Counted from the first letter of the stretch, positions 9,577-21,407 are shown. The stretch: DNA of 64,000 nt from Pseudisothecium myosuroides (GCA_951799445.1 OX637291.1:12278501-12342500), one strand, 5' to 3'. Numbers and translations: made by a program. The notes: a model not told the origin generated them from the sequence alone.

Positions 9577-11108
9577 CTGCATATAAAAGGTGCTTTATTA
9601 GATTTAAGTCGGGTCGAGTTGAACGACTAGTTTGATAAACTCGGGTTGACTACAGTACATGGTTCTGTTCTACTTCTCCATTTCAGTTCATGTCGGATCG
9701 ACATGGACCTTTTCATTTCAAGTCGGGTCGACTTGAATATCTTAGGGTCTCTGCTTTGTTTCTATAGTATCGTTCATGTCAACACGTGTTCATCTCGTAA
9801 TTTTAGTAGGTTAGAGGATCTGTTTTGTGAATGGTTTTTCGACAACTACTTGGTACGGATTAGTATTCAAGTCGACTCAACTTAAATTCCTATGCCTGAG
9901 TCTCTCCGCTGTTCTGATAATGGGTTGACTGGACATCAATATCACCTGATGTCTAACTCTAGTAAGGCGGATTGTTGGGATTTCAACTCGTAACGAGTTG
10001 AACGGGATTTTTCATCCGTCTGGACCTATTCGGGGGGATTCAGCTCGGGTTGAGTTGAACTGACTATAGTTTAACTGATGACTGAGCTTTGTGGACCCTG
10101 CTCAGTCCAACGCTTTCAATGGAATTCAACTTGGGTCGAGTTGAATTGCGCCTTAATGGAGCGCTGTGGTGTTTTCTTGAGTATTCTAGGGTTTCGGTCA
10201 ACTCGTTTCGTGCAGGTTTTGGGACTTTGTCTCTCTGGCTGATTGAGTTCAGGGAATGGGTCGGCTATGCCTGGTGATCTGTTTAACTCGACTCGAGTTG
10301 AACAGTGGGTTTGCGCTAGATAAGTCTTAGTTTCACGGACGGGTTTCGGTTTCTCTAGTTCAACTCGAGTCGAGTTGAATGGTAATCGTCCTCATTTTTG
10401 AGGCTTACGTTGGTTTAGGTGCACAATTTCTTTGATTCAACTCGATGCGAGTTGAATTACTGGATGGGGTCTGCGCTGTCCTTGCTTGTTGTGGGGGTTT
10501 TAGGGTCTGTTTCGAGTTGAATTGGCTTTGAGTTAAACAGCCTTCGAGTTGAACTGGCTTTCTCAATAAGGTCCAGCTGACTCTGATGAGGCTGTACTGA
10601 CATGCTACATTGTAATCTGAGAAAATGCAGTAACGTTTGCAGAACAGAACTAGCGTTCAGAATCTCAAAGAAACAGAACGAACTTGGAATGCAGATCAAA
10701 TGATATCCTGAATTGCTGCCTTTGGCAAAAGTAGCACGAGTTCTTCAAATTGGTGCTAAGAACCTGCAAAAGAATCCCACAGTCTGCTTACAAACAAGGA
10801 TTGCTAAATCGCACTGACAGTCACAGCAAAATTTGCATTGACCTTGACGGACACTCATACCCTAAACAAAATTGCTAAATCGGCATTCTCATTCACATGA
10901 GAATTACAATCCCTAAACCATGAACCTTCATCAAGAGCAGCAACATGAACAAGAGACAAGAACTTCAAGGTAAGGCAATGAAAAGAGCATCACATAATAA
11001 TCACAACAAACCACTATGAAATAACTAAATCCTAAACGATTTCATTAAACAAACACAGAAGTAATGAAAACAAGCACAAAAAAGGCAAAAGAAGTTTTGA
11101 GCAAACCT
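9577..11108 (-). other. Probable 5'-UTR intron of the methylase-like gene, with ten palindromes
   Basis: The acceptor TATATGCAG sits directly before the start codon. A plausible donor (CTCAG|GTTTGC) lies at 11108. Ten 21-bp palindromes lie at 9603-10456, all in the acceptor-proximal half and often 77 bases apart. The copy at 9687 has ATGTCG with CGACAT, so both halves changed together. Half-copies (TTCGAGTTGAA and similar) lie near 10512 and 10545. The same layout, a 5'-UTR intron filled with dyads just before the start codon, is found in the transposase gene. Confidence 0.6.
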
Positions 11109-11560
11109 GAGAACCGAAGCAGTCGCCCTCAAACAGGCAGCAGCTCGATCCGAGTTGCTTGAAACTTTCACCAGGAAACCCTGAGCAACAGATGCAGTAA
11201 CGAAAGCCCTCCCTAGTCTTCCTCACTGGCACTCAAATGACGGCCGCCACGAGGGGAAACTCCGCCGCACAGCTCACTCAGTGATGGCAACTAAGTCGGA
11301 AAATGCCACCCTCCTCGCCAAAAACAAACCTAAACACCCAAAACGTGACCTTCCCTACCAAAAACAAGCACTCACTTCTGACAATCGAATGCCACCGACC
11401 CAAAACGACGACGGAAGCAAGAGAGAGACACAAATCGCACACACAGAGTAGAACCCGGAGCGAAAAATGGCACACACACAGACAGCCGGACGCGGAGCGA
11501 AGTCGGAGAGAAATCAAGAGTCGGCGCGCCTAGGGTTTTTTAAGAGAGACAAAGCTCGGC
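11109..11560 (-). promoter_or_regulatory. Probable promoter and 5'-UTR region of the methylase-like gene
   Basis: The region is distinctly richer in G+C and CpG than its surroundings and lies directly upstream of the inferred 5'-UTR intron. Several short ORFs overlap on both strands with no family resemblance, so I do not call a gene. No clear TATA box is seen. Promoter status is inferred from position and composition. Confidence 0.35.
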
Positions 11561-11565
11561 TACAT

Positions 11566-11627
11566 GGCCAAGCGGCTTTAGGCCAAGCAGCTTTAGGCCA
11601 GGCGGCTTTAGGGCCAAGCGGCAATAG
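11566..11627. repeat. 15-bp minisatellite, 4 copies
   Basis: The unit GGCCAAGCGGCTTTA is repeated about four times with single-base changes, next to the CpG-rich promoter-like region. Confidence 0.75.
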
Positions 11628-11670
11628 GAGCATGCACGGGTAAAGGCTGAGGTCTGGGGTACAGCTATTT

Positions 11671-12690
11671 TTTTCATTTTTTATGAAGTGCGAAAGTGGC
11701 GTTATCAAATGTTATAGTAAGGTAGTATGGCCTAAAAGCGACCATTTAAGCCTTTTTCACAGGTTTCCTTGAACAGAAATATTTTTGGATCATTTTTCAG
11801 AGAAAGAAAAATGGATGCGGAACGTTATACAAGTGGTTTCATATTTTTTGAATCATTTTTGAATTACTTATGAATTTTCAAAAAAAACAGTTGTAGGCAC
11901 CTATTTGTGACCCTAGGTCTTCCAAAATCTGACCACTTGCAACTTCTAAATTGATATGAGTAAATGAAGGTCAATGATTGGCTCTTGCAATAAATTAAGC
12001 TTTTCTCTGGATTCTCTCAATGGCTTGAGAGGTCCATTTAGAGATCAACTAATGTCCATTTCAGTCCCAGATATAGGGTCGATTTGAACAGGCCGCTCGC
12101 TTTTAGAGCAGACTACCTTAGTGCTCCAAATTTAAGTATTCAACAACATATTGGACAGAGAATATCCAATTAGCACATATGACACGTCTCTAACTCTGTT
12201 TTTATTCACAATCTGGCAATTTCATCCAAGATTTTATTTTAATTTGAAGTTTTCTGGCGAAAAACTTTACCTTTTGTTGCCACTATTTAGCCAAATTATT
12301 TTTTTCTGGTGCAATCTGGCACTACAAAGCCCAGAAAAATACATTGGTGCTGAACGTCGTTCACAAACTCAATAAGAGGCCTTCATACTCTAAGTGACCC
12401 CATAATGGGGCCAAAGCTGTTATTGTGGGCTTTGTAGTGCCAGATTGCACCAGAAAAAAATAATTTGGCTAAATAGTGGCAACAAATTGTAAAGTTTTTC
12501 GCCAGAAAACTTCAAATTAAAATAAAATCTTGGATGAAATTGCCAGATTGTGAATAAAAACAGAGTTAGAGACGTGTCATATGTGCTAATTGGATATTCT
12601 CTGTCCAATATGTTGTTGAATACTTAAATTTGGAGCACTACTATAACATTTGATAACGCCACTTTCGCACTTTATAAAAAACGGAAGAAA
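11671..12690. mobile_element. Fold-back element with arms of about 265 bp, interrupted by a MITE
   Basis: The right arm, 12427-12690, read in reverse complement, matches 12121-12335 and, further out, 11671-11719. The left arm is therefore cut at 11719/12121 by a 399-bp insertion. The arms share identical stretches over most of their length, and apparent ORFs on opposite strands (12151-12375 plus, 12420-12608 minus) are the same sequence seen twice. The outer ends read near TTTTTTATGAAGTGCGAAAGTGG. It is probably a MITE or fold-back transposon without coding capacity. Confidence 0.85.
11720..12118. mobile_element. 399-bp MITE with TA target duplication, inserted in the fold-back arm
   Basis: The ends AGGTAGTATGGCCTAAAAGCGA and, inverted, AGGTAGTCTGCTCTAAAAGCGA form terminal inverted repeats of about 22 bp. 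TA precedes (11718-11719) and follows (12119-12120). Removing the element and one TA restores the exact sequence of the other fold-back arm, which proves the borders. The TA duplication suggests a Tc1/mariner (Stowaway-like) origin. Confidence 0.88.
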
Positions 12691-13887
12691 AAGCCGTTTT
12701 TAGAACATTTTTTGGCAAATTCATGAAAAACTAACGTGTAACTATTCATCTCTCACATTCTTTGTGAAAAGGGAATGTATTCTAAAATATTTTGACTTGC
12801 ACGAACTACTTTTACATTTTTGGAAGTCAGAAACTGTTAAGCCAACTGGTTACAAAGAGAAATGGTTTCCACGACGACTGTCTCACGGTTTATCTTGAAA
12901 ATTGCATCCTCGTTAGTATCTAAACTAGAAAATCATTGTTGTATAGAAATGCACTAATTAGAGGCCTTGTAGGGCAATGCAATGTTTTTTAACATTTTGC
13001 AAGTTTAAACTGCAATTTATACATATATAATTAGTTTTGTTGCTCATTATTTATGAACTTCACTCCTAAACAGAGGATATATGTGAAAAATTTTCTCCCC
13101 ATAAAGCTATTTTTCGGAAGTCACTTAGTGAATCACTGTAAACAACATACGTTTTCATTTTGGGCCCCTTGTTGCCTTAAATTTGTTTAAGTGGCTACTT
13201 TAAGAGACTTAGAACTTGAAATGGAGGTAGTAAGTTCGAGACTTTAGATGTTCATAGTTCAGGGTTTACGATATTTATATTAGTTATTAAGAGAACATAC
13301 CCTCTTTGTGTCCTCTAAAAGATACATTGTACACTGTCTTGAATTTAATGTGGGCCATTATATACATTTAGGAAAATAGTGACTTCGCAACTCACAAAAA
13401 TCTGTCTTCGAAGAATGTGTGTAGGCTAATTTGTTATTAAGAAAACATACCCGCTTTTTTTACTCTAAAAGATACATTGTACATTTGAATATAATGTGGG
13501 GCATCATAAATTTATTTTTTTTAATTATTTTTTTTCAACTTCACAAAAAAATGTAGTGTACTTGTCAAAATTATGAAATTACTGAAAAATGCTTTATTCT
13601 TTAAAAATCATATGAAATTTCAAAAAGTGTGCCATAAATTCGTCGTGCTTATCAACTCAAATTGTTTAGAATATTTCCAACTTGTACAAATTTTTATTAC
13701 TTGTCTTCTTTTGAATAGGAGTGTCATGACTTTCTAGATTTACTATCTATAAACTAAAATGAAGGCATGAAATAACCTTCTTAGGTTATGTAGCAAATAA
13801 CACAATTAAAAGAGAAAATGAATGTGGCCACAATTTTGAAAATGAAGTGTAGAATACTTCTAACGTTGACATGATATTTTTTTCCAT
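12691..13887. other. Noncoding AT-rich stretch with a diverged tandem duplication
   Basis: No gene is seen. Two diverged copies of a segment containing AAAGATACATTGTACA and AATATAATGTGGG-like sequence lie at about 13280-13370 and 13432-13510. Confidence 0.45.
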
Positions 13888-14274
13888 ACCCACGTGCACT
13901 TATTTTAGGAGTCATGAAATGATGGTTCTCTTAAATACAGGGCAATCAATGGCCTTGTTTTTTGGCATTCCTAAACCCCATTTAAACAAATGGGTGACAA
14001 ACTTAATGAGGCCACATGTTTGGAAGTTAAATTTTAGAATATTTTCAACTTCTACAATATTTCCTTTTTCCATTTGCCATTAAATTTTATCAAATTTAGA
14101 ATTTGGTTCCACGAACATCTGAGCAGGGCTAACTTGTTTATATTTCATTCTGTTTCTCTTATTTGAATAAGAGGCAAGAATTTAATTGCCACATGAATTA
14201 TAGTTGTTTTAATTTTAAAAATGAGGCCTACATTTAATGACCTTGTCAATTTTAAATGTTTCATGACATCCTAG
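13888..14274 (+). repeat. 387-bp direct repeat, left copy
   Basis: The sequence from CCCACGTGCAC to GACATCCTA recurs at 19039-19425 in the same orientation. By eye only three base differences separate the copies. The ends are not TG...CA and no primer-binding site follows, so a simple LTR pair is not supported. Confidence 0.85.
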
Positions 14275-15557
14275 AGCTCCCAATTTGTCACTTGGGACTC
14301 GTAGAATTATTTTTTTGGAAATTTGCAATTTAAAGTTGATAAAAGTATAGAAAAATCCATAAAAAGAGTGTAGAACCAAAATAGGGTTGTGTCATACCTA
14401 TTATAGTATTTGGTCTAGATTTGTGTTTTTTACTTAGAATCCCCCAAACCTTGCCTAAAAATAGTATAGAAATAACAAAAAGGTTAGATTTGGAGGATTC
14501 GAGTCACACAGCCCCAAAAGGGCTAAATCCCCCCATGAATGTGGCGATTCATGGCTAGGTCGGTCCGAGGGATCCACAGCGAGGCCACTAGGTCGGGTCC
14601 TAGAGTTAGATTTAGAATTCCCCATTAGATCGACAAATTCCCAAATCCCGATCGTTAGCATGTAGGAGCCACTCACGCAAGACCGGGCCCGTGGAGGAAT
14701 CTACAACCCAAGGATGGTGTTCTAGGGTGAATCCCATGCCAAGAGTCCAACGGCGAAATCGGTTCGCCAAGATTCCTCCACCCGCAGAAGATTCCCGCAC
14801 CGTCGCTAATTCAAGGAGATGTCCAGTTAAATCTCCATTGACCAATCGTGCCAAGTACGGAAACACACCCGCACGTCTTTCATGCGACTCCCTGAGAGGT
14901 CACGTGAAAAATCCCGGCATCTTCCGACTTGCAGAAGAACCTTTTTCCGGGTGGTCAACCCTCCTAACCTCCAACGGGAATTTCATGGAAATTATCCAGG
15001 TTACAATAAAATCTCACTAAAAATTAGACTAGCTCGTTTTATGTTAATAATGCGCTCCGTGAAGTTTCACGACATTCCGATAGCGGCAAGTACCCGAACC
15101 GGCGAGATTCCTCGGGAATTAACCACGTGGCGAGGTCCTTGCCATGTTGACCGGCATTCCGGGACCATACGATGGCGAAACGAAGTCAACCAAAAGTCCT
15201 TCCCGACTCTCTCGCACCTACCGGAGACCCTAGGCTATTCACATTTCTCAAAATAGGAGACCCCCAAGATCTAGGATTTTACTACGATTTGGTTTTTAAA
15301 CTAAATTAGCCTATGATGGGTTTTTGGCCTCGGTTCGGGGATAGGGGGATTTAAGACTAAACACGGCGTTCTAGATCCAACGGCGCAATCCGTTCGGCGA
15401 TTGGAGCTAATCTCCAAAAGTTAGGATGTTGGTCCAGCATAGATGGTAGAAGTAGAAATTTAGGATGTAGGATGAAAATCTTTGAGGATGAGGATGAAAA
15501 TCCCCGTTGATAAGGTTACCTTAGAGCTTTAGAGAGAGGGGTGAGCCCTTGGGAAAC

Positions 15558-15572
15558 CTATATAAGGGCCCC
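15558..15572 (+). promoter_or_regulatory. TATA-type promoter with pyrimidine-rich initiator region
   Basis: CCTATATAAGGGCCCC is followed after about 15 bases by TTTCTCTCTCTAAAACACC, a pyrimidine patch common at plant transcription starts. Downstream sequence is not protein-coding over any useful length, so this could be the promoter of an LTR or of a noncoding transcript. Confidence 0.5.
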
Positions 15573-15984
15573 ATTTCTCTCTCTAAAACACCCCCTCACT
15601 TTTGTTTGGGTCCGTGGGTCCAAGTTGCTTTGGATATTTTGGCGTTTGAAGCCAAAAACCTCTATGGTATTTTTGGAGCACTTTTTGCTCCATTGTTGCT
15701 AGATTTCAAGCTTTGAAGGTCCTTGGGGGTCCTTCTATCTTGCCTTGTGTACTTCTCGTGCGTTTGTTATATCCTTGTTACGAGTTAAGAGTCCTTGTTC
15801 TCTCTTGTTGTACCCTTGTGAGCTAACTTGTGAGTTTAGGAGTCTTTTGGGGTCGTGTCCTAATCTTAAAGTCACCCCCCACCGTACCTTGGCGATGCCG
15901 CTTTAGGAGGCCTTTAGCTTGTGAAGTTGTGTGTCTTTACGTGTACTAAAACGTGTGTTTTCCTTACTTATGTGTCCTCACCCC

Positions 15985-16205
15985 CTTCTAATCTTTCCCT
16001 TGTTGCATGGACCCCCCCTCGGGACGGCGAAGCTTTGGCTTTGTCACACGTGTTTCTAAGTTTGTCTTTTTATCTTCTTCTAATATCCCCCTTGTTGCGT
16101 GGACCCCCCCTCGGGACGGCGAAGCTTTGGCTTTGTCACACGTGTTTCTAAGTTTGTCTTTTTATCTTCTTCTAATATCCCCCTTGTTGCGTGGACCCCT
16201 CAAAT
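15985..16205 (+). repeat. 91-bp tandem repeat, about 2.4 copies
   Basis: The unit starts near TTCTAATATCCCCCTTGTTG and includes GGACGGCGAAGCTTTGG and CACACGTGTTTCTAAG; copies start at about 15986, 16077 and 16168. Further diverged GGCGAAG(C/T)TTTGAA echoes continue to about 16350. Confidence 0.8.
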
Positions 16206-16557
16206 CGACGGCGAAGTTTTGAACTAGTAACAACGTCAAGTCCTACAGTGTGTGTTAAAATACTCTTAGGCGGCGGAGCTTTGAACCCATGGAGTGTCGC
16301 AAGTCCTAAAGTTGGTGTTAAACCCGATTTTACGGCAAAGCTTTGAACCTCCATAGCCTTAGATTCCAAAGTCTAGTTTCCAAGACCTTTGTGAAAACCT
16401 CCAGAGTTTAGCTTCCAAGAGATGTAAGTTCCTTTGTACTTATCAAGTGTAGTGTCTTCCCAAAGTTTATCTAGTTTAGTTGTTTCCCAGGGTCTTAGTG
16501 AGTTTAGTACCCCCAAGGTTTTATTTCCCCCTAGCCTTAAAATAGCCTTAGCAAAAT

Positions 16558-16630
16558 TTCAATCCCAACCAGCAATCCCAACCAACATCCCAACCAGCGA
16601 TCCCAACCAGCATCCCAACCAGCATCCCAT
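16558..16630 (+). repeat. Short minisatellite (AGCATCCCAACC type, about 6 copies)
   Basis: A 12-13-bp unit, CAGC(A/G)ATCCCAAC, is repeated about six times, followed at 16690-16745 by three CAGGCTCCGGTGG-like units. Confidence 0.7.
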
Positions 16631-17337
16631 CAGAAAGAAAATAAAAAAAAGATTTTTTATTTAAAACCCGACCCCCCCAGCTAGCCAGCCGGGAAGGGCC
16701 AGGCAGGCTCCGGTGGCAGCAGGCTCCGGTGGGCAGCAGGCTCCTCCAAAATTTTGATTCCTTTTTTTTGTCTCACGTTTTGGTTCTCTCAAACCAGAAC
16801 ACGAACAAAGATAAAGCAAACTCAAGGAATGTTGGGCTAATTAAGTGCTAAGCAGGGGTGAAGCAGAATTAGGGCCAATACAAAAATACGAAAGGGAGGA
16901 GGAAGAAGAGAGCGGAGCACCACCGTACCTGCACACGAAAACGGTCTCTATCACCACTCCCACTTACACACAATGGAAGGAAATTAGGGAGAGGGATGTG
17001 TTATAGGAGTGAAAAGGAGAGAGACGATGAATAGTGCCTAGCTAGGAGATTAGGTAGGAAATCTAGAAGAACTCCTTGCAACCGTTGGGAGGAAGATTAG
17101 GATGACACAAAGCAAGGTTGCGTAAGAGGGTAGGAAAGAACAATTAAGCCCTTCTCGTAGTTTGAAACCATAGTGTAAGACCCATAAAGGCTTAGGTGGA
17201 ATAGTGCTAGTGTAGAAGAAAGAGGAAGAAAGAAAAGAAAGGAGGAAGGGAAAGAGGGAGTTTAGATCATCAAAATTGTAATATTTTCTCAATAAGCGGT
17301 GAGCTTGGAAAAAATTCAAAACAAAGCCAAAGACTAC

Positions 17338-17401
17338 CATGGAGCGTGAGGATGTACACGTGGACATGGACGAAGTCATTTCCGACACCGGTAGTGAAGA
17401 G
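17338..17401 (+). CDS. Short exon-like start: ACCATGG context, acidic peptide, GTAAGT donor
   Basis: ATG in a strong ACCATGG context opens about 21 codons (MEREDVHVDMDE, then an acidic end) running straight into GAG|GTAAGT, a textbook donor. No following exon is recognisable in the purine-rich tract behind it. This may be the first exon of a captured gene or of a retroelement; evidence is thin. Confidence 0.25.
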
Positions 17402-17439
17402 GTAAGTTTTTGATTTAATCTTTGATGTTTCTCCCTAAT

Positions 17440-18720
17440 TAGCCTTCATTGTCCTAATCTACCCTTAGAGCGTGATTAGCATCCGAGATTAGTGTAAATT
17501 AGAAGTTTAGATTCAAAAGTTGATAGATTAGGAATAGAGGTTTCCGAAAACATCTTATAATTAAGATTTGACCGTAAACTGACCGCGTTAGGCTAAGTTA
17601 AGCGGTAAGGGGTAGAACGGAGGAATTTTAATTAAATTTGATCCACAAGGAACAATGGACGGAATTTAGGATTAGATTAGAAGGAGAATTTAAGATTAAA
17701 ATTAGGGATTAATTAGCAGGTAGAATTAGAATCAATTTACACTTTTACTTTTTAAAGTTAAACTTCTAAGGTCAAAATCTAGAGTTAACTTTGGGAAGTT
17801 AAAAAATAGAATTAATTTAGAACTTAACCTAGGGGTTTCAACTCTCAAGTCAAATCTTAGGGTAGGTTCATGTAAGAGTTTAGAAGTTGATTAGGGAGTC
17901 AAAAATTAGAGTAGAAATAGAGGTCAACAGTAGAATTGAAAATCAACTTAGGAAGTAGATTTTTGAGTTAGGAATAGAGTAAAAAGTAGAAGTCAAAACC
18001 CTAGAGTTAAAAGTTGGAATTAAATTTAGGAGGGTAACATCTAGAGTTAATCCAGGATTAAAACAATAGGATTAAATTTGGAAGGGGAAGTCAAAAGTCA
18101 AAAGTCAAAAGTCAAAAGTCAAAAGTTTAGATTAAATTTAAAGGTTAAATTTTAGAGTCAACTGGGGAGTAAAAGGTTAGAGTCAAAAGCTAAAAGTAGA
18201 AGTTAAAACTTAGAGGTAGAAGTTAAATTTTAGAGTTAGTTGGAAGTAGAAAAAATCTAGAGTCAAAGTGAAAACGTAGAGTCAAACCTAAAGGTTAAAA
18301 TTGGGAATTAATTTTGGAAGTAAAAATTTAGAGTTAAAAGTCAAAAATCTAGAGTTAAATTAGGAATAAAAATCTACAATAGAAAGTGAAAAGTTAGAGT
18401 TAACTTTAGAGGGTAAATCTTAGAGTAGTTTGGAATTAAGAACATAAAATTAAAAGTGAAACTTAGAATTACCCTAGAAGGTTAAAACTTGGAAGTTAGG
18501 AGTTGAAAGTAAAACTTAGAGTCAAAAGTTAAAACATAGAATAGAAGTCGGTAGTTAATACTTAAAGCCGAGTTAAAAGGGTAAAAGTCTGGAGTTTCAT
18601 TTAGAGGTTGAAAATTAGAGTAAGAGTTGGATTTTAGAATTAGTCTTTAGAAGTAGAACTTCTAGGTGGAGTCTTAAAAACCCACAATAGTCTTAGAGGT
18701 TCATGGAAGGAACATAGGGG
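17440..18720 (+). repeat. Purine-skewed degenerate repeat tract (AGAGTTAAAA/GTCAAAAG-like)
   Basis: For nearly 1.3 kb the plus strand consists of variants of words such as TAGAGTTAA, AAAAGTTAG and GTCAAAAG, with C scarce. At 18091-18127 a 7-bp unit, GTCAAAA, is repeated five times. No frame is open. The pattern suggests slippage-driven expansion of a short unit followed by divergence. Confidence 0.65.
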
Positions 18721-19038
18721 TTCCCCTTTTTACGTAGTTAGGAACGTTAGAAATGACGCCAACTACCCAGTCTACCCTCGACATAGGATAGATAGTTAGG
18801 GAGTTAGAATTTCACCATTACCCCTGAGCATTGCAGTTACCTTGTGAGTTACTACATGCATTCTAATTATTCGCTGCCATCCACGACCCTTAGGAAACGT
18901 TAGCAAAAAAGATCCATTGCTTGGAAGGCACAGTGGACCGCGCTCACAACACCCCCATATATTAAAAAAGTGGATAAAGGCATAGAACCTGGTCGGTGTT
19001 CGCTCTATTACCAAGGGTGGGTAATCTTGTGCCCACAC

Positions 19039-19425
19039 CCACGTGCACATATTTTAGGAGTCATGAAATGATGGTTCTCTTAAATACAGGGCAATCAATG
19101 GCCTTGTTTTTTGGCATTCCTAAACCCCATTTAAACAAATGGGTGACAAATTTAATGAGGCCACATGTTTGGAAGTTAAATTTTAGAATATTTTCAACTT
19201 CTACAATATTTCCTTTTTCCATTTGCCATTAAATTTTATCAAATTTAGAATTTGGTTCCACGAACATCTGAGCAGGGCTAACTTGTTTATATTTCATTCT
19301 GTTTCTCTTATTTGAATAAGAGGCAAGAATTTAATTGCCACATGAATTATAGTTGTTCTAATTTTAAAAATGAGGCCTACATTTAATGACCTTGTCAATT
19401 TTAAATGTTTCATGACATCCTAAAC
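19039..19425 (+). repeat. 387-bp direct repeat, right copy
   Basis: Near-identical to 13888-14274. A more diverged relative (GAGGCCTACATTTAATGACC) appears again at about 20748, so the unit belongs to an older family. Confidence 0.85.
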
Positions 19426-19485
19426 CTACACATTTTTTGAAGACTTCCTTATAAAAATTTCATAAATTCAAAGACTTGTACATTA

Positions 19486-20060
19486 CTCCCTCTGTCCCAC
19501 CCTAAACCTCCAAATCAAGCACAATATTTGTCCTACTAAAAAGCTGCTTTTCTAGATTTCGATTGTTGGATAAGTGTTGTCCGTGTTGAACGACCTCGTG
19601 GTGGCAAGTCAAGTGATTAGGGAGCATTCTTCGCCAAGAAAGCTTGGCCTGGCCCATATGAGATACCTTCGACTTGTTTTGCTTCCTTAGACAATAGTAT
19701 TAACAATCATGGATTTGGTGACCACTTCGACACTTTGAAGAGTTGTTCTTGAAGTGGTGCAAGGATCTTTGTTGTGAATATATAGGGTGCACTAGATGTT
19801 TCTAGAATCCCAATGTTGCTACTAACATTTAAATCATCAAAAATGATGGAGCTGGCAGCGGTTACAGATTTTGTCGAAAATGGTACTTTCCGCATGGAGT
19901 TTGGGTGCCTAAACAATGGTGAAGGAATTCGAGATTTTGCAGAGATCTAAAGGATGGGTTCTTAGTTTTCAAATGCATATATCCCTGTCCTAAAAACTGA
20001 AAAACGTCGTTAATCTCTCCTAGGGAACCTTTTTGGAGGTTTTTAGTGGGACTAAGGGAG
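19486..20060. mobile_element. Stowaway/mariner-like element of 575 bp
   Basis: The terminal inverted repeats CTCCCTCTGTCCCACC and, inverted from the right end, CTCCCTTAGTCCCACT extend into ACCTCC on both sides, with TA before and TA after. CTCCCT-C-GTCCC ends are typical of plant Stowaway MITEs and mariner-like elements. Short ORFs inside show no clear transposase motif, so it is probably a deletion derivative. Confidence 0.75.
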
Positions 20061-20062
20061 TA

Positions 20063-21405
20063 GTTTTTAAGCCCGCGCTTGAACTTCATACATTAAAAAT
20101 CCCAGAAGTCATGAAGTTTGTTAAAAAGCGGAATGAGTATAAATTATTAAAGCTACAAATAGCTTGAACATATAGAATTCATGATGACCTTTAGTTCTTC
20201 CTGTTTGTAGGCATTCTGAAACGAGACTTGAGTTTTTCCTATTTAAAGAAATGCGCACGTTTAGAATAATTGCTCATCGAGAATCCATGTGCGGATTGCA
20301 TTTTTGCACCTTATTTATCATAGAGAAATAAAACAAAAAGGCCCTCCAGTTAGTGGAGAACCATAGCGTGACACTCTTGAAATAAGTGCAGGTGTGTATG
20401 GAAAATATTCATGTGCATTTCTTTTACAATTTGCACATTTTTTTCCTCCAACGCTTGCCATTTCATTGCATAATAGTTGATATTCAAATTCAACTACTAC
20501 AACACATGGTTTATTCTTAATTTTTAATTTCTCTAACATTAGTAAGACCCTAAAATTCAATCCCCACATGCATATTTCATGTGGGGATTGTTTTATTAGA
20601 ACTTCCACATTTTTTTCCCTCTTCCATTCACCTTTTCGTTTCGTGACATTTTGGATCGACTTCCACTAAGTATAGGCCATGGCTTCTTCAAATTCGTTTT
20701 CAATCTTTTTCATATATATTTTGGACTATTGAAGTCAAATTTGGAAAATGAGGCCTACATTTAATGACCTCCTGAACTTTAAATATTCACGACATTTGCA
20801 AACATGTAATAATACATGCACTTTCGAACTTCATATATAAATTTATTGAAAATGTTGACATCTAGAATGAGTGAATTGAATTATTTCTACTTCATGCCAG
20901 TTGAAACGAAGTTTCGTAAAGAAGGAATTGCATGAAGCATAGAATGATGCTCATAAATTTCAAATTTACCTCCATAATGTTAACACTTTCTATGAATCTT
21001 GACAAAAATAGTCCTTGAAAGTACAAGACGCAAATTCTAACTCATGTTCACTGATATGTAGATTAGTGTGAGTTTAAAAAGTATGTTTATGGCATTTCAT
21101 GCTGGCATGCCTTCTGTATGGTTGTTTGGAAAGTTCTGGATTTCAACATTTTTTTTCACAGAATGTTTTCACTAACTACTTCAACATTTTGGAAAGACAT
21201 TTTTTTTCCAATTCGTCTGATAGGAGTTTTTCACTAACAATTACCTTTGTTGAATGACTTCCACGCCATTCCCTATAGTTTGTGGACATCAACCCCGAAT
21301 GTTATGGAATTTGTTGGCATGTGGACGGAGAAAATTGTGGAAGAAGTAAATGTTCTCAACATGTAGGTTCGACACACACATTCAATTGCTACACCATTTT
21401 CTTAA
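20063..21405. other. Noncoding AT-rich stretch
   Basis: No gene is seen. It contains the diverged relative of the 387-bp repeat near 20748 and otherwise unstructured AT-rich sequence. Confidence 0.4.
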
Positions 21406-21407
21406 AG

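Larger units (their letters stand above)
14275..19038 (+). mobile_element. 4.76-kb noncoding segment between 387-bp direct repeats
   Basis: The segment contains a G+C-richer part (14.45-15.4 kb), a TATA-type promoter (15560), minisatellites (16.0-16.2 and 16.56-16.63 kb), a short exon-like start (17338) and a purine-rich tract (17.44-18.7 kb). It has no transposase, RT or gag. It may be a large non-autonomous retrotransposon derivative or a captured region duplicated with its flanks; I cannot decide. Confidence 0.4.

Noticed and set aside
11278..11533. Small Arg-rich or Cys-rich protein genes in the CpG-rich region
   Set aside because: Overlapping frames on both strands with compositional bias only; position fits a promoter and untranslated region better.
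12151..12608. Two almost identical 60-75-codon ORFs on opposite strands
   Set aside because: They are the two arms of one inverted repeat, not two genes.
13871..19232. Repeated 70-78-codon ORFs (13871 and 18996)
   Set aside because: They lie in the two copies of the 387-bp direct repeat; identity comes from the repeat and there is no protein-like conservation.
13888..19425. LTR pair of a retrotransposon
   Set aside because: The direct repeats do not start with TG or end with CA at the limits of identity, and no primer-binding site, polypurine tract or target duplication was found.
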